Positions 17,734-26,095 of a DNA stretch of 64,000 nucleotides are shown piece after piece. Position 1 is the first letter of the stretch. Each line of letters opens with the position of its first letter. The position numbers were made by a program, and so were the translations under genes. The stretch spans positions 282,950 to 346,949 of the forward strand of contig JAWKZS010000002.1 in assembly GCA_041395845.1 (NCBI GenBank). The letters run 5' to 3'. The notes under the pieces were generated by a model. That model was not told where the DNA came from. It saw nothing but the letters and a program-made list of their open reading frames with translations, and did no database searches. Source of the stretch: Ch67 sp041395845. GTDB lineage: Bacteria; Pseudomonadota; Gammaproteobacteria; Pseudomonadales; Ketobacteraceae.

Positions 17734-19354
17734 AGCTGGATTCCCGCAAACTCTGCAACCTCGGCCACAGGAAACTGAATTTCGCGCCACCCAGTTCGGA
17801 TTCGCCCACCCGGGCGCGGCCACCGTGCCAGTAGGCAATGCGCGCCACGATCGACAGTCCCAAACCATAACCACCAGATGAGCGAGTCCGGCTGTCATCC
17901 AGACGGGTAAACGGCTGAAACACCCGCATGCGATCCGCTTCGGGAATGCCCGGGCCGTCGTCTTCCACATCAATGCGAAACACATCGCCCATCACCGAAA
18001 AACTGATCACCACCTGAGTGCGCGCGTAACGCAGCCCATTGCCCACCAGATTCTGCACCACGCGATGAATGTAGCGTTCTTCGCCTTCCGCCAGACGCCG
18101 CTCTTCAGGCAGATTGGGCGCCTTGTATATCACCTGTTTCTTGCCCGCCAGCGCCTGACTTTCGCTTTCGAGGCGACGCAGCAGTTTATCGATGTCGATC
18201 ATGACGAAATCCAGCACCGGGGTGCCTTCTTCCAGTTTCGAGTAAGTCAGGATCTCGTCGATCAGTTTGTCCAGCTGCTCGATGTCGTTATCAATGGCGT
18301 CGGCAGTTTTAAGGCGCTGCTCGTCGTTGGCGGCATCAATCATCATTTCCAGACCGAAACGGATACGCGCCACCGGCGTACGCAATTCATGGGACACTGC
18401 CCGGGTGAGTTCTTTCTGGGCCGTGAGCAGGCGCTGGATGTGCTCGGTCATGCCATTGAGGGTGCCCGCCAGCTGGCCGATGGCGTCGGCCCCTTCCACC
18501 GGGGCCCGTGCGTTCAGGTCGCCACCGCGAATGCGCAGTACCGCTTTTTCCAGCGCCGACAGCCGGTTTTCCAGCGGTTTCACCAGCATGTACACACCAA
18601 ATCCCACCAGGGCCAGCGCGACCATAATCATCGCTGCCATCAGCTCAAACGGATACCAGTTGAACATGGCCTGCGGGCCCAGCATCAACACTTCGCCGGT
18701 TTCGCCCAGCAGTTTGTACGAGGTAATCTGGGTAGTGCCGCCACGGCTGCCGACAAAATTCGCTACCGCCTGCTCGTCATTGAACAGACGCTGTTTCTTG
18801 TCATCGTCGAGCGCGACTTCGAACGGCGGAATGCGACGGATTTCAAAACCAAAGGACTGGTTGAGACGCGTGAGAACATCGCCCCATTGCGTCACTGGAT
18901 AAGAAGCAAGGTACTGGGATACCAGTTCCGCCAGTCCGCGGGCCTGCTGCTCCGTCAGGTATTCGCCCTTTGCCACCAGATAGCGCTCGGGTTCACCCGG
19001 GACGCGCATGTACGCTTCCCCACGCCGGCTGTACTCATCCAGCATGCGCATCACCAGGCGGCCCTTTTCGAGCCGGCCAAGATCCGCCGCGTCGAGCTCC
19101 AGCGCACCTCGTTCGACAAGGCTCATCTGCGCATCCATCAGGTGTCCGACTTCCTGCACCCAACGCTCCTGATAGTCGGCAGGCTGGGTGGTGGTCATCT
19201 CGGCCACGAGCGCAATGGGGCCGGTCACCAGGTTGGCGCGGTAATGATTGAGTCGAAAGAAATTGATGGCTTCCAGCGAGGCGTAAAACATAATCCCGAT
19301 CAGTACGCAGACCAGGATCATGCCGCCATAAATACGCAGGAAGATGCTGTTCAA
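17732..19354 (-). CDS. Sensor histidine kinase, RstB-like
   Basis: Membrane sensor kinase of 540 residues. N-terminal membrane helix (about 9-30), an extended periplasmic sensor region, second helix (about 240-258, MIMVALALVGFGVYMLV), HAMP linker, HisKA with the phospho-acceptor in RAVSHELRTPVARIRF, and an HATPase with NLVGNGLRYA, DDGPGIP and GGYGLGLSI boxes. Architecture and the order regulator-then-kinase resemble the RstAB system. Its partner regulator lies 40 bases upstream on the same strand, so the two form one operon. The stop codon is touched by the large inverted repeat. Signal unknown. Confidence 0.88.
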   Translation of the reverse strand: MNSIFLRIYGGMILVCVLIGIMFYASLEAINFFRLNHYRANLVTGPIALVAEMTTTQPADYQERWVQEVGHLMDAQMSLVERGALELDAADLGRLEKGRLVMRMLDEYSRRGEAYMRVPGEPERYLVAKGEYLTEQQARGLAELVSQYLASYPVTQWGDVLTRLNQSFGFEIRRIPPFEVALDDDKKQRLFNDEQAVANFVGSRGGTTQITSYKLLGETGEVLMLGPQAMFNWYPFELMAAMIMVALALVGFGVYMLVKPLENRLSALEKAVLRIRGGDLNARAPVEGADAIGQLAGTLNGMTEHIQRLLTAQKELTRAVSHELRTPVARIRFGLEMMIDAANDEQRLKTADAIDNDIEQLDKLIDEILTYSKLEEGTPVLDFVMIDIDKLLRRLESESQALAGKKQVIYKAPNLPEERRLAEGEERYIHRVVQNLVGNGLRYARTQVVISFSVMGDVFRIDVEDDGPGIPEADRMRVFQPFTRLDDSRTRSSGGYGLGLSIVARIAYWHGGRARVGESELGGAKFSFLWPRLQSLRESS

Positions 19355-19394
19355 TTACAGGCCTCTCGGGCAGACAGCACGGTGGGGACGCCGC

Positions 19395-20135
19395 TCAGGT
19401 CAGATCCCGCACGAACAGATAACCCTTGCTGCGCACGGTCTTGATGCGGCGGGGATTCATCGGATCATCGCCCACTTTGGGACGGATACGGGAAACCCGC
19501 ACGTCGATGGAACGGTCCTGGCCATCGTACTGGATACCACGCAGGCGCTCGAAAATTTCCTCGCGGGACAGGATGGTGCCGGCATTGGACGCCAGTAGCC
19601 AGAGCAGATCGTATTCCGCGCTGGTCAGATCCACCGCTTCACCGTTGAGCCAGACTTCGCGGGCACTGTTGTCGATGACCAGATCACCGAATTCCAGACG
19701 ATTGTTGGCATGTTCGGCGCCACCTTTTTCGCCTTTGCTGTCGGTGGCATCGGAGCGCCGCAGCAACGCACGAATGCGAGCCAGCAGCACACGGGGCTTG
19801 ACCGGTTTGGCGACATAGTCGTCCGCGCCCATTTCCAGTCCCAGCACCTGATCAACATCGTCAGTGCGGGCGGTCAGCATCAGGATCGGCTTTTTGTAAC
19901 GGTCGCGTACGCTTTTGCAGACTTCCAGCCCGTCAGCGCCCGGCAGCATCAGATCCAGCACCACCAGATCCGGCTGGTTATCGATGATCGCATCAATGGC
20001 CGTCTGACCGTCACCAATCACCTCCACCTTGATGCCGTTGCCGCGCAGGTAATCTGCCGTCAACTCGGCAAGGCGCTCATCGTCTTCCACGATGATCACG
20101 TACGGCTGCATGTTTTCACTCACATCAGTGCGCAT
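19395..20135 (-). CDS. Response regulator, OmpR/PhoB family (RstA-like)
   Basis: 246-residue transcription factor partner of the adjacent kinase. Receiver domain (YVIIVEDDERLAE, phospho-acceptor Asp in LVVLDLMLPG, LTARTDD, and AKPVKPRVLLAR) is followed by a winged-helix DNA-binding domain (LTSAEYDLLWLLASN, DRSIDVRVSRIRPKVGDDP, IKTVRSKGYLF). ATG 20135 has an AGG-type ribosome site at good spacing; an internal ATG at 20111 is a second option, and the open frame to 20252 is not supported. Resembles RstA but regulon and inducing signal are unknown. Confidence 0.9.
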   Translation of the reverse strand: MRTDVSENMQPYVIIVEDDERLAELTADYLRGNGIKVEVIGDGQTAIDAIIDNQPDLVVLDLMLPGADGLEVCKSVRDRYKKPILMLTARTDDVDQVLGLEMGADDYVAKPVKPRVLLARIRALLRRSDATDSKGEKGGAEHANNRLEFGDLVIDNSAREVWLNGEAVDLTSAEYDLLWLLASNAGTILSREEIFERLRGIQYDGQDRSIDVRVSRIRPKVGDDPMNPRRIKTVRSKGYLFVRDLT

Positions 20136-20608
20136 CAGACCAACCTCGTCCCTTGTGATACCGGGTGCAATATTGTTGTTTTTTAGCAACTTAATTAGAA
20201 AGATAGGATGTACACGACAACTCTGCCAGTTTCCCGGACAGCTTTCGCGCAATAGGTTATACCAGTCACTGCTAAATCAGCTAGGCAAAAATTCACCACT
20301 ACACATCATTCCCACATTTTATCCACAGGTTGCCCCCAGAAAATCGCCTTGCGAGGTGGCCAACTGCGCACTATCTTGTATAGGTAGACAAATTGAACAC
20401 CAGATGTTGTGGTAACTCGCTTGACCAACCGGCTCCGTGTATTTGCCGGCGGGTCATGGCTGCTACCCATCTTGAGGAGCACGATCCACACCCTTGAGAG
20501 CAGCAATGGTTCTACACCGATAATAACTATAACCATCAAAACCGCGCTAATATGCCCCGTATCGTCCCCGCGATCCGGGGCCTTTTTTTGTCTGCCAGGA
20601 TGCACGCC
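20136..20608. other. 473-base region upstream of tag, possible small transcript
   Basis: No credible protein gene. On the plus strand TTGCGA (20349-20354) and TATCTT (20372-20377), 17 apart, form a possible promoter. A terminator-like hairpin with a T7 run lies at 20566-20589. Together they could delimit a transcript of about 205 bases, or a tag leader with an internal attenuator. The response-regulator promoter should lie in 20136-20300 on the other strand. Confidence 0.35.
20566..20589 (+). terminator. Terminator-like hairpin just before tag
   Basis: CCCCG (20566-20570), loop CGATC, CGGGG (20576-20580), CC, then seven T. It lies 20 bases before the tag start and has no plus-strand gene upstream of it in this window. 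Confidence 0.6.
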
Positions 20609-21208
20609 ATGAAGAAACGCCACCGCTGCCAGTGGTGCGGCGACGACCCGCTTTACATGCAGTATCACGATGAAGAATGGGGCGTTCCGCTGTGGGACGA
20701 TCAGCAGCTGTTTGAATTCCTGATTCTCGAAGGCGCCCAGGCCGGACTGTCGTGGATCACCATCCTGCGCAAACGGGAAAACTACAGGGCTGCCTTCGAC
20801 AACTTTGATCCTCACAAAATGGCGCGCTACACACCTGCCCGTATCGAGAAGCTGCTGCTGAATCCAGGCATCGTACGCAACCGGCTAAAAGTGGAAAGCG
20901 CCGTGCGTAACGCCCGGGCGTATTTGAACATTCTGGAAAAACAGGATAGTTTTGCCGACTACCTCTGGCAGTTCGTGGACGGTACACCGATCCAGAACCG
21001 CTGGAACAGTCTCAAGGAAGTACCCGCATCGACACCCCAGTCGGATCGCATGAGCAAGGTACTCAAGAAGGATGGGTTCAACTTTGTGGGCAGTACGATT
21101 TGCTATGCCCACATGCAGGCGACCGGCATGGTCAATGACCATACCAGTGATTGCTTCCGACACCAGGAGTGCAGAAAACTTGCAAAAACCGCAGCCAAAA
21201 GCGCCTGA
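20609..21208 (+). CDS. tag: DNA-3-methyladenine glycosylase I
   Basis: Base-excision repair enzyme of 199 residues removing 3-methyladenine from alkylated DNA. It starts KKRHRCQWCGDDPLYMQYHDEEWG, with the conserved zinc-site Cys and the YHDEEWG catalytic segment, continues LEGAQAGLSWITILRKR, and ends with the other zinc ligands (CYAHMQA, DHTSDCFRHQEC). ATG 20609 is preceded by AGGA at good spacing. A terminator-like hairpin sits in its leader. Its last 29 bases overlap the TM2 gene. Confidence 0.95.
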   Translation: MKKRHRCQWCGDDPLYMQYHDEEWGVPLWDDQQLFEFLILEGAQAGLSWITILRKRENYRAAFDNFDPHKMARYTPARIEKLLLNPGIVRNRLKVESAVRNARAYLNILEKQDSFADYLWQFVDGTPIQNRWNSLKEVPASTPQSDRMSKVLKKDGFNFVGSTICYAHMQATGMVNDHTSDCFRHQECRKLAKTAAKSA

Positions 21209-21421
21209 ACGCATTTCCCGCCGCAAAATTCTGCCAGCCCTGCTGCTGTGCTTTTTTTTCGGTATTTTTGGCACCCACCGGTTTTATGTGGGCAAGGTCG
21301 GTTCCGGCATCCTGCAGATGCTGACCCTGGGTGGTCTGATGGTGTGGGTGCTGGTAGATCTGGTGGTGATCATCAGCGGGCCTTCACCGTGCAGGCGCCC
21401 GCCTCAAGGACTGAGACCTGA
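21180..21421 (+). pseudogene. TM2-domain membrane protein, frameshifted near the end
   Basis: Small membrane protein of unknown function with the TM2 domain: a helix (KILPALLLCFFFGIFG), the THRFYVGK turn, and a second helix (GGLMVWVLVDLVVIISG). After ISG the frame runs on without similarity, whereas inserting one G in the GGG at 21378-21380 gives the usual tail (ISGAFTVQAPAS...) and a stop at 21421, 80 residues in all. The start proposed is TTG 21180, because AGGAG (21165-21169) lies 10 bases ahead; ATG 21135 is an alternative with no ribosome site. It overlaps tag by 29 bases and converges on the serine hydrolase gene. Confidence 0.7.
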
Positions 21422-21442
21422 CAGACAAGTCCAGTCAAGCAA

Positions 21443-22707
21443 TCAGCGCGAGAACGGCAACGCCAGCCAGCGCCTTGCACGCACCCCTGCCACCTTGTCC
21501 GCCGCCCGGATTGCCGTGGCATTGATGCGCATGATGCGGGAATCACCAAAGGGCGTGGTGCCGCCGGCACTGTTGACGGTAAAGCCCAGCGCCAGTTCGC
21601 GGGATGGATCGCACCAGGCGCTCCAGTCTGAAAGCCAAAGATGCCCGACGCTTCCGATGTTTTGACTCCCCAGGCGAACACCCGGTGATAGCCAAGCCGC
21701 CAGTGCATGGGCAGCGGCACTACCTTGTCGATCTTGCGACTGTGCACATGGCTGATGTCATACACGCGCCGGGCTGACATCAGCCGCACGCCTTCCAGTT
21801 CCCCCTCGCCTGCCATCATGGCGTACACCCGCGCCAGAGAACGGGCGGTGAACATGCCGTTGGCAGAGGGAATACAGGCCTTCACCACCGATGGATCATT
21901 GAAGCTGAAATAGCGCATGCCACGGGGTGCCAGACCACGCTGCAGATCATCCAGATCCACCCCCAATACCTGCAGGGTGCCGCGCATGGCATTCACCTGC
22001 AACCGCGACACCAGGCCTGGCTTGCGCCGCGTGCGTGGGCCATTCGTCTCTGGACGGGGCTTGTGGGTGGGCGGAAACGATGCCAGCAGAGCGCGCCGGT
22101 GAAATTCCGTTTCCGGCAGGCCCACATAGAGGCCGTCCAGCTTGAGCGGATCGGCCAGTTCGGTTTTCAGCAGTTCGGCGAAAGTCTTGCCCGTCACCCG
22201 ATGCATGACTTCGCCAATCAGCCAGCCATAGGTCAGGCCGTGGTATCCATGGGTGCGGCCAGGCCCGTGCAAAGGCCGCGCTCTGGCCAACACGTCGATC
22301 ATATAATCCCAGTCGGTGATGCGAGTGGCATCGTCGATCATGCTGCGGATGTCCCACAAGCCGGCCTGATGGGTCAGCAGATGCCGCACCGTGATACCTT
22401 CCTTGCCGCCCTGACGGAATTCCGGCCAGTAATGACAGACCGGCTTGTCGTAATCGATCAGGCCCCGATCCGCCAGGATATGCAGCAGCGTCGACGCGAT
22501 GCCCTTGGTGGTGGAAAACGACAGCGCCAGGGTGTCTTCCTGCCAGGGATTGCCGGCATGATCACGGCAACCGCCCCAGATATCCACCACACACTGTCCC
22601 TGGTGATAGACCGTCAGCGCCGAACCGCTGCGACCGTCCGTGGGTGTCTGCCGCGCCAGTTCGTCGGCCACCGCAGAAAACGCCGGATGTACATACCCCT
22701 GAATCAT
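21443..22707 (-). pseudogene. Serine hydrolase, beta-lactamase/esterase EstB family, frameshifted
   Basis: Penicillin-binding-protein-fold serine hydrolase. The nucleophile motif is SxxK in SFSTTKG and is followed by RHLLTHQAGL and GYHGLTYGWLIGE (YHG in place of YxN), as in family VIII esterases and EstB-type lactonases/carboxylesterases. Near the C-terminus, after GIFGFQTG (about 21624), the frame turns into unrelated sequence, while one frame over the family tail resumes (SAWCDPSRELALGFTVNSAGGTT...) and stops at 21443. One missing base near 21622-21624 explains it and would give 421 residues. ATG 22707 has AAGGAG upstream. The ArsR-type gene ends 38 bases upstream on the same strand. Confidence 0.85.
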
Positions 22708-22745
22708 GCTGGACTCCTTGTTGCCTGCAGCCGGGCCGCTGGCCG

Positions 22746-23045
22746 TTATTGTTCCGGTGTCGCGAAGAAATCCTTCAGCTGGACACACACCGCTTCATTG
22801 AGATGACAGGTAATGAACTTGCCCCGGCGTTCCACCGTGATCAGATCGGCATTGACCAGTTCCTTGATGTGGTGGGACACCGTCGGCGCCCCCACATTGA
22901 GGGAATTGATGAAATCCGTGAGGGCACAGCCGCAGACCTCGGATGAATCCATCTGGCGGCGGCGCATGATTTCCAGATAGATCTGCAACCGGTTGGGATT
23001 GGACAGGGCTTTGAATGCCTTGGCCAGCTGGTGGGGGTCGATCAC
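22746..23045 (-). CDS. ArsR-family transcriptional regulator
   Basis: Small winged-helix repressor of 99 residues. HTH segment NVGAPTVSHHIKELVNADLI and wing VERRGKFITCHLN are clear. It contains SSEVCGCALTDF, a CxC arrangement at the position where ArsR/SmtB sensors carry their metal-binding ELCVCDL motif, so binding of a soft metal or metalloid is possible. GTG 23045 is chosen since AGGAG lies 7 bases upstream; a GTG at 23069 is less likely. It probably forms an operon with the serine hydrolase. The promoter side carries the repeated element AAGTATAA/AAGTATTA (near 23079-23094), a possible operator. Confidence 0.88.
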   Translation of the reverse strand: MIDPHQLAKAFKALSNPNRLQIYLEIMRRRQMDSSEVCGCALTDFINSLNVGAPTVSHHIKELVNADLITVERRGKFITCHLNEAVCVQLKDFFATPEQ

Positions 23046-23139
23046 CTTGCTGCTCCTGAAGACTTGCACACTTCGACAAGTATAAAAGTATTACGGCACT
23101 CCGCCACGCTTTATCTTCAACCGGCCGCCACCGCTTCGG

Positions 23140-23145
23140 TATAAT
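23140..23145 (+). promoter_or_regulatory. Putative -10 element of tcdA
   Basis: A perfect TATAAT, 26 bases before the tcdA start; the -35 is weak (TTCAAC-like at 23116-23121). Confidence 0.4.
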
Positions 23146-23170
23146 GCCGGACTTTTAGCCGAGTATTGCC

Positions 23171-23983
23171 ATGTTGCCCGACAGTTACCAGAACCGATTC
23201 AGCGGAATCGACCGTCTATACGGCAAAGGCGCGCTGGATATCCTGCGCCAGCGCCACGTCTGCGTCGTGGGCATTGGCGGGGTCGGCTCCTGGGCGGCGG
23301 AGGCCCTGGCCCGCTCCGGGGTCGGCGAGATCACCCTGATCGATCTGGACGATATCTGCGTTTCCAACACCAATCGCCAGATCCACGCGGCCACCTCCAG
23401 TTACGGCAAGCTGAAGGTCGACGTGATGGCCCAGCGCCTGCGGGACATCAATCCAGACATCGTCTGCCACGCGGATGCCGACTTCGTGACCCCCAGCAAC
23501 GTGGCGGAAAAGCTCACCAGGCAGTTTCATTTCGTACTGGATGCCACTGACAAGGTCAAACACAAGACTGCCATGATCGTGCACTGCAAGCGCAACAAGA
23601 TCCCCATTTACGTGGTGGGCGGCGCCGGCGGCCAGACCGATCCCACCCGCATCCAGTACGCCGACATGACCCGGGCCCATCAGGACCCCCTGCTGGCCCT
23701 GGTACGCAAGAAACTGCGCCAGAACCACGGCTATACCAGCAATCCCAAACGCCGCTTCAGTGTGGAATGTGTGTTTTCCGACGAACCGCTGGTGTTCCCC
23801 CAGCCCGATGGCAGCGTCTGCGCCACCCGCCCCCCACTGGACGACGACGGCAGTATCCGCCTCGACTGCGCCGGAGGGTTCGGTGCCTCCACCTGCGTGA
23901 CCGCCAGCTTTGGCTTTGTGGCGGTTTCCCGTATGATTCGCAAGATGCTGGACAAGGCGCGGAACCTGAACCCATCCGACTAA
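23171..23983 (+). CDS. tcdA: tRNA threonylcarbamoyladenosine dehydratase
   Basis: E1-like ATP-dependent enzyme (CsdL/TcdA) of 270 residues that cyclises t6A37 in tRNA to ct6A. The adenylation domain starts at once: HVCVVGIGGVGSWAAEAL nucleotide-binding motif, LIDLDDICVSNTNRQ, DATDKVKHKT and the GGAGGQTDP block, with the C-terminal GGFGASTCVTASFG region. Sequence and length match the family well. No csdA or csdE gene is nearby. The gene is single, with a good -10 hexamer just upstream. Confidence 0.95.
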   Translation: MLPDSYQNRFSGIDRLYGKGALDILRQRHVCVVGIGGVGSWAAEALARSGVGEITLIDLDDICVSNTNRQIHAATSSYGKLKVDVMAQRLRDINPDIVCHADADFVTPSNVAEKLTRQFHFVLDATDKVKHKTAMIVHCKRNKIPIYVVGGAGGQTDPTRIQYADMTRAHQDPLLALVRKKLRQNHGYTSNPKRRFSVECVFSDEPLVFPQPDGSVCATRPPLDDDGSIRLDCAGGFGASTCVTASFGFVAVSRMIRKMLDKARNLNPSD

Positions 23984-24061
23984 GTCTGCGCCGGCATCAC
24001 AATACCAATAAAAAACCCGACGGACAGGATCTGCCGTCACTTGCGAATCAGGCGGTTTTGC

Positions 24062-26008
24062 ATGTTTTCACGTTTTGTACTCTGGGGCGTTTCCTCTTTG
24101 GCGCTGACCCTGGCCTTGCCGGTCACTGCCGCCATCGAAAAGCACGTATTGATCAACGGCACCGATCTCACTCTGCAGCTGGAACCCAATACCCGCCTGC
24201 AGGATGATGAAGCCAGCCACTACCAGGCAGCGGTGAAGGATTTCCCCGACAGCTGGGCCCGACTGTCACAGATTGACGGGCAGTGGGACGGCCTGCTGGT
24301 GCACCAGGGCCAGACCTATCAGATCACCGCCGTATCCGATGCACCGCTGCCCACTGTCGATGCCCGGACTCGCAGCCTGACCAGCGCGATGCCCCGCCTC
24401 ATCGATCATAGCGTCCACCTGGGCACCTGCGGTATCGACCACAGCCCGATTACTGCCACCAGCCTGCTCAAGTCCAAAGCACTGGACAACCGCTTCCTCG
24501 GCGCCACCATCCCGGATCTGGCGGATTACTGTACCGAGACCGTCGATGGTGTCTGTCTGGTGGCAGAGTTATCGATGTTTTTCGATCAGGCCTACCGCGA
24601 CGCCTTTCCAACGGATTACCGCAGCCGCGGCGCCCAGATGATGAACATCGTGGACGGCATCTATCAGGAAGAACTGGGCATCGTGTTCCGCCAGCTGCAA
24701 CTGGATTTCTTCAATGGGGACCAGTTTGTCGACACCCGCAATCCGGAAGACATTCTCAACGACATGATCAACCGCCGGGTACAGGGTCGCATCCGCCCTT
24801 CGGACCCGAATACCAGGAGCCTGATGCATCTGGTGACCGGGCGGGATTTCCGCATCGGTGACATTGACAGTGTTGCGGGCGTTGCCAACGGCGTGCTTTA
24901 CACCCAGCAAGGCGCGGATCTGGCGTTTACCCCGGTGCTGTGCGGTGCTGGCGCTGTTGCCACCAGCCAGGTCGTCGGTGATCGCAGTGGCCCCAGTGCA
25001 ACCCTGACAGCCATCATCATCGCCCACGAAATCGGCCACAACCTGGGCATGGAACATGACGGTGAAGCCGGCGCCCTGACGGCGGAAAGCTGCACCCAGA
25101 CCGATCAGGTGATGTACTTCCAGGTCGTTCCCGGTGCCAGCACCTTCAGCACCTGTTCGAAAGACGCCGCCGCCCTGAACATTGCCGCCCTGTCGGCAGT
25201 GGAAGCCTGTTTCGATTTCCCGGTGGATTTTGCCCTCAGTGCGGTCGGTGGCAATAGCACCAGCCTGGGGGCCAACGCGACGGACCAGCACGATTTCAAT
25301 CTGGCACTGCGCACCGCCAACGCCATCAGCGACCCGGTCCAGGTCAGCGGCAGTATCGACAGTGGCGATGCAACCTTCACCAGCGTCACCCTGGCGGGGA
25401 ATAATTGCAGCCTGAACACCGATGCCACCACTTACACTTGCTCGGCCACTTCGGTTGGGCCCGTCAGCAACCTCAACGTCAGCTTCACCACTGGCAGCGA
25501 GCACGCCGGCTTCAGTCACACCGTCACCGCTGGCACCAACCTGCTGGACATCGATACCAGCGATGACAGCGTGAGCACCACCGTGCTGGTACAGGGCACC
25601 GACCTGCCCCCTACCACCCTGACCGCCAGCTACGATAAATCCCGCAGCCGGGTCACACTCAACTGGCAGGATCACGCCACCAATGAAACCGCCTATCAGG
25701 TAGAGCGCAGCATTGACGGCGGTGTCTGGGAAGTGATCAACGACACCCTGGAAGCCGATAGCACGCGCTTCGACGACAACGCGCTGCTGCCATTCGAACG
25801 GCACGCCTACCGCGTCAGCGCGCTGATTGGTGGCACGGCCACCGCCCCCACCAACACGGTGGAAGTGGAGGTCATCAGCGAGCGCATGCGCTATCTGGGC
25901 AGCCCCGGCGGCGGTGGCAGTCTGGGCCTGCCCCTGCTGATGGCACTGCTGGTCCTGACCGCCTGTGACCGACTGATCAGGAATCGTTCCGGACGATTGA
26001 ATTACTGA
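24062..26008 (+). CDS. Secreted metzincin metalloprotease with GlyGly-CTERM tail
   Basis: 648-residue exported zinc protease. A signal peptide (about 1-23, ending LPVTAA) is followed by a reprolysin/adamalysin-like domain with HEIGHNLGMEHD, a metzincin HExxHxxGxxHD site. A DUF11-like beta region (about 390-510), a fibronectin-like module (SRVTLNWQDHATNETAYQVERS) and a C-terminal sorting tail follow: GGGGSLGLPLLMALLVL then basic residues (R..RNRSGR). That tail fits the GlyGly-CTERM class cleaved by rhombosortase in type II secretors. ATG 24062 is preferred over TTG 24041 since it begins the signal peptide. Monocistronic; target proteins unknown. Confidence 0.9.
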   Translation: MFSRFVLWGVSSLALTLALPVTAAIEKHVLINGTDLTLQLEPNTRLQDDEASHYQAAVKDFPDSWARLSQIDGQWDGLLVHQGQTYQITAVSDAPLPTVDARTRSLTSAMPRLIDHSVHLGTCGIDHSPITATSLLKSKALDNRFLGATIPDLADYCTETVDGVCLVAELSMFFDQAYRDAFPTDYRSRGAQMMNIVDGIYQEELGIVFRQLQLDFFNGDQFVDTRNPEDILNDMINRRVQGRIRPSDPNTRSLMHLVTGRDFRIGDIDSVAGVANGVLYTQQGADLAFTPVLCGAGAVATSQVVGDRSGPSATLTAIIIAHEIGHNLGMEHDGEAGALTAESCTQTDQVMYFQVVPGASTFSTCSKDAAALNIAALSAVEACFDFPVDFALSAVGGNSTSLGANATDQHDFNLALRTANAISDPVQVSGSIDSGDATFTSVTLAGNNCSLNTDATTYTCSATSVGPVSNLNVSFTTGSEHAGFSHTVTAGTNLLDIDTSDDSVSTTVLVQGTDLPPTTLTASYDKSRSRVTLNWQDHATNETAYQVERSIDGGVWEVINDTLEADSTRFDDNALLPFERHAYRVSALIGGTATAPTNTVEVEVISERMRYLGSPGGGGSLGLPLLMALLVLTACDRLIRNRSGRLNY

Positions 26009-26095
26009 TAAAAATGTCGACCGGATAACATCCTCCGGCCGTCAGTAGCCGCAGGGTTGACTACACTTGGGGGGAACACGTCCGGAGTTGTCCTC

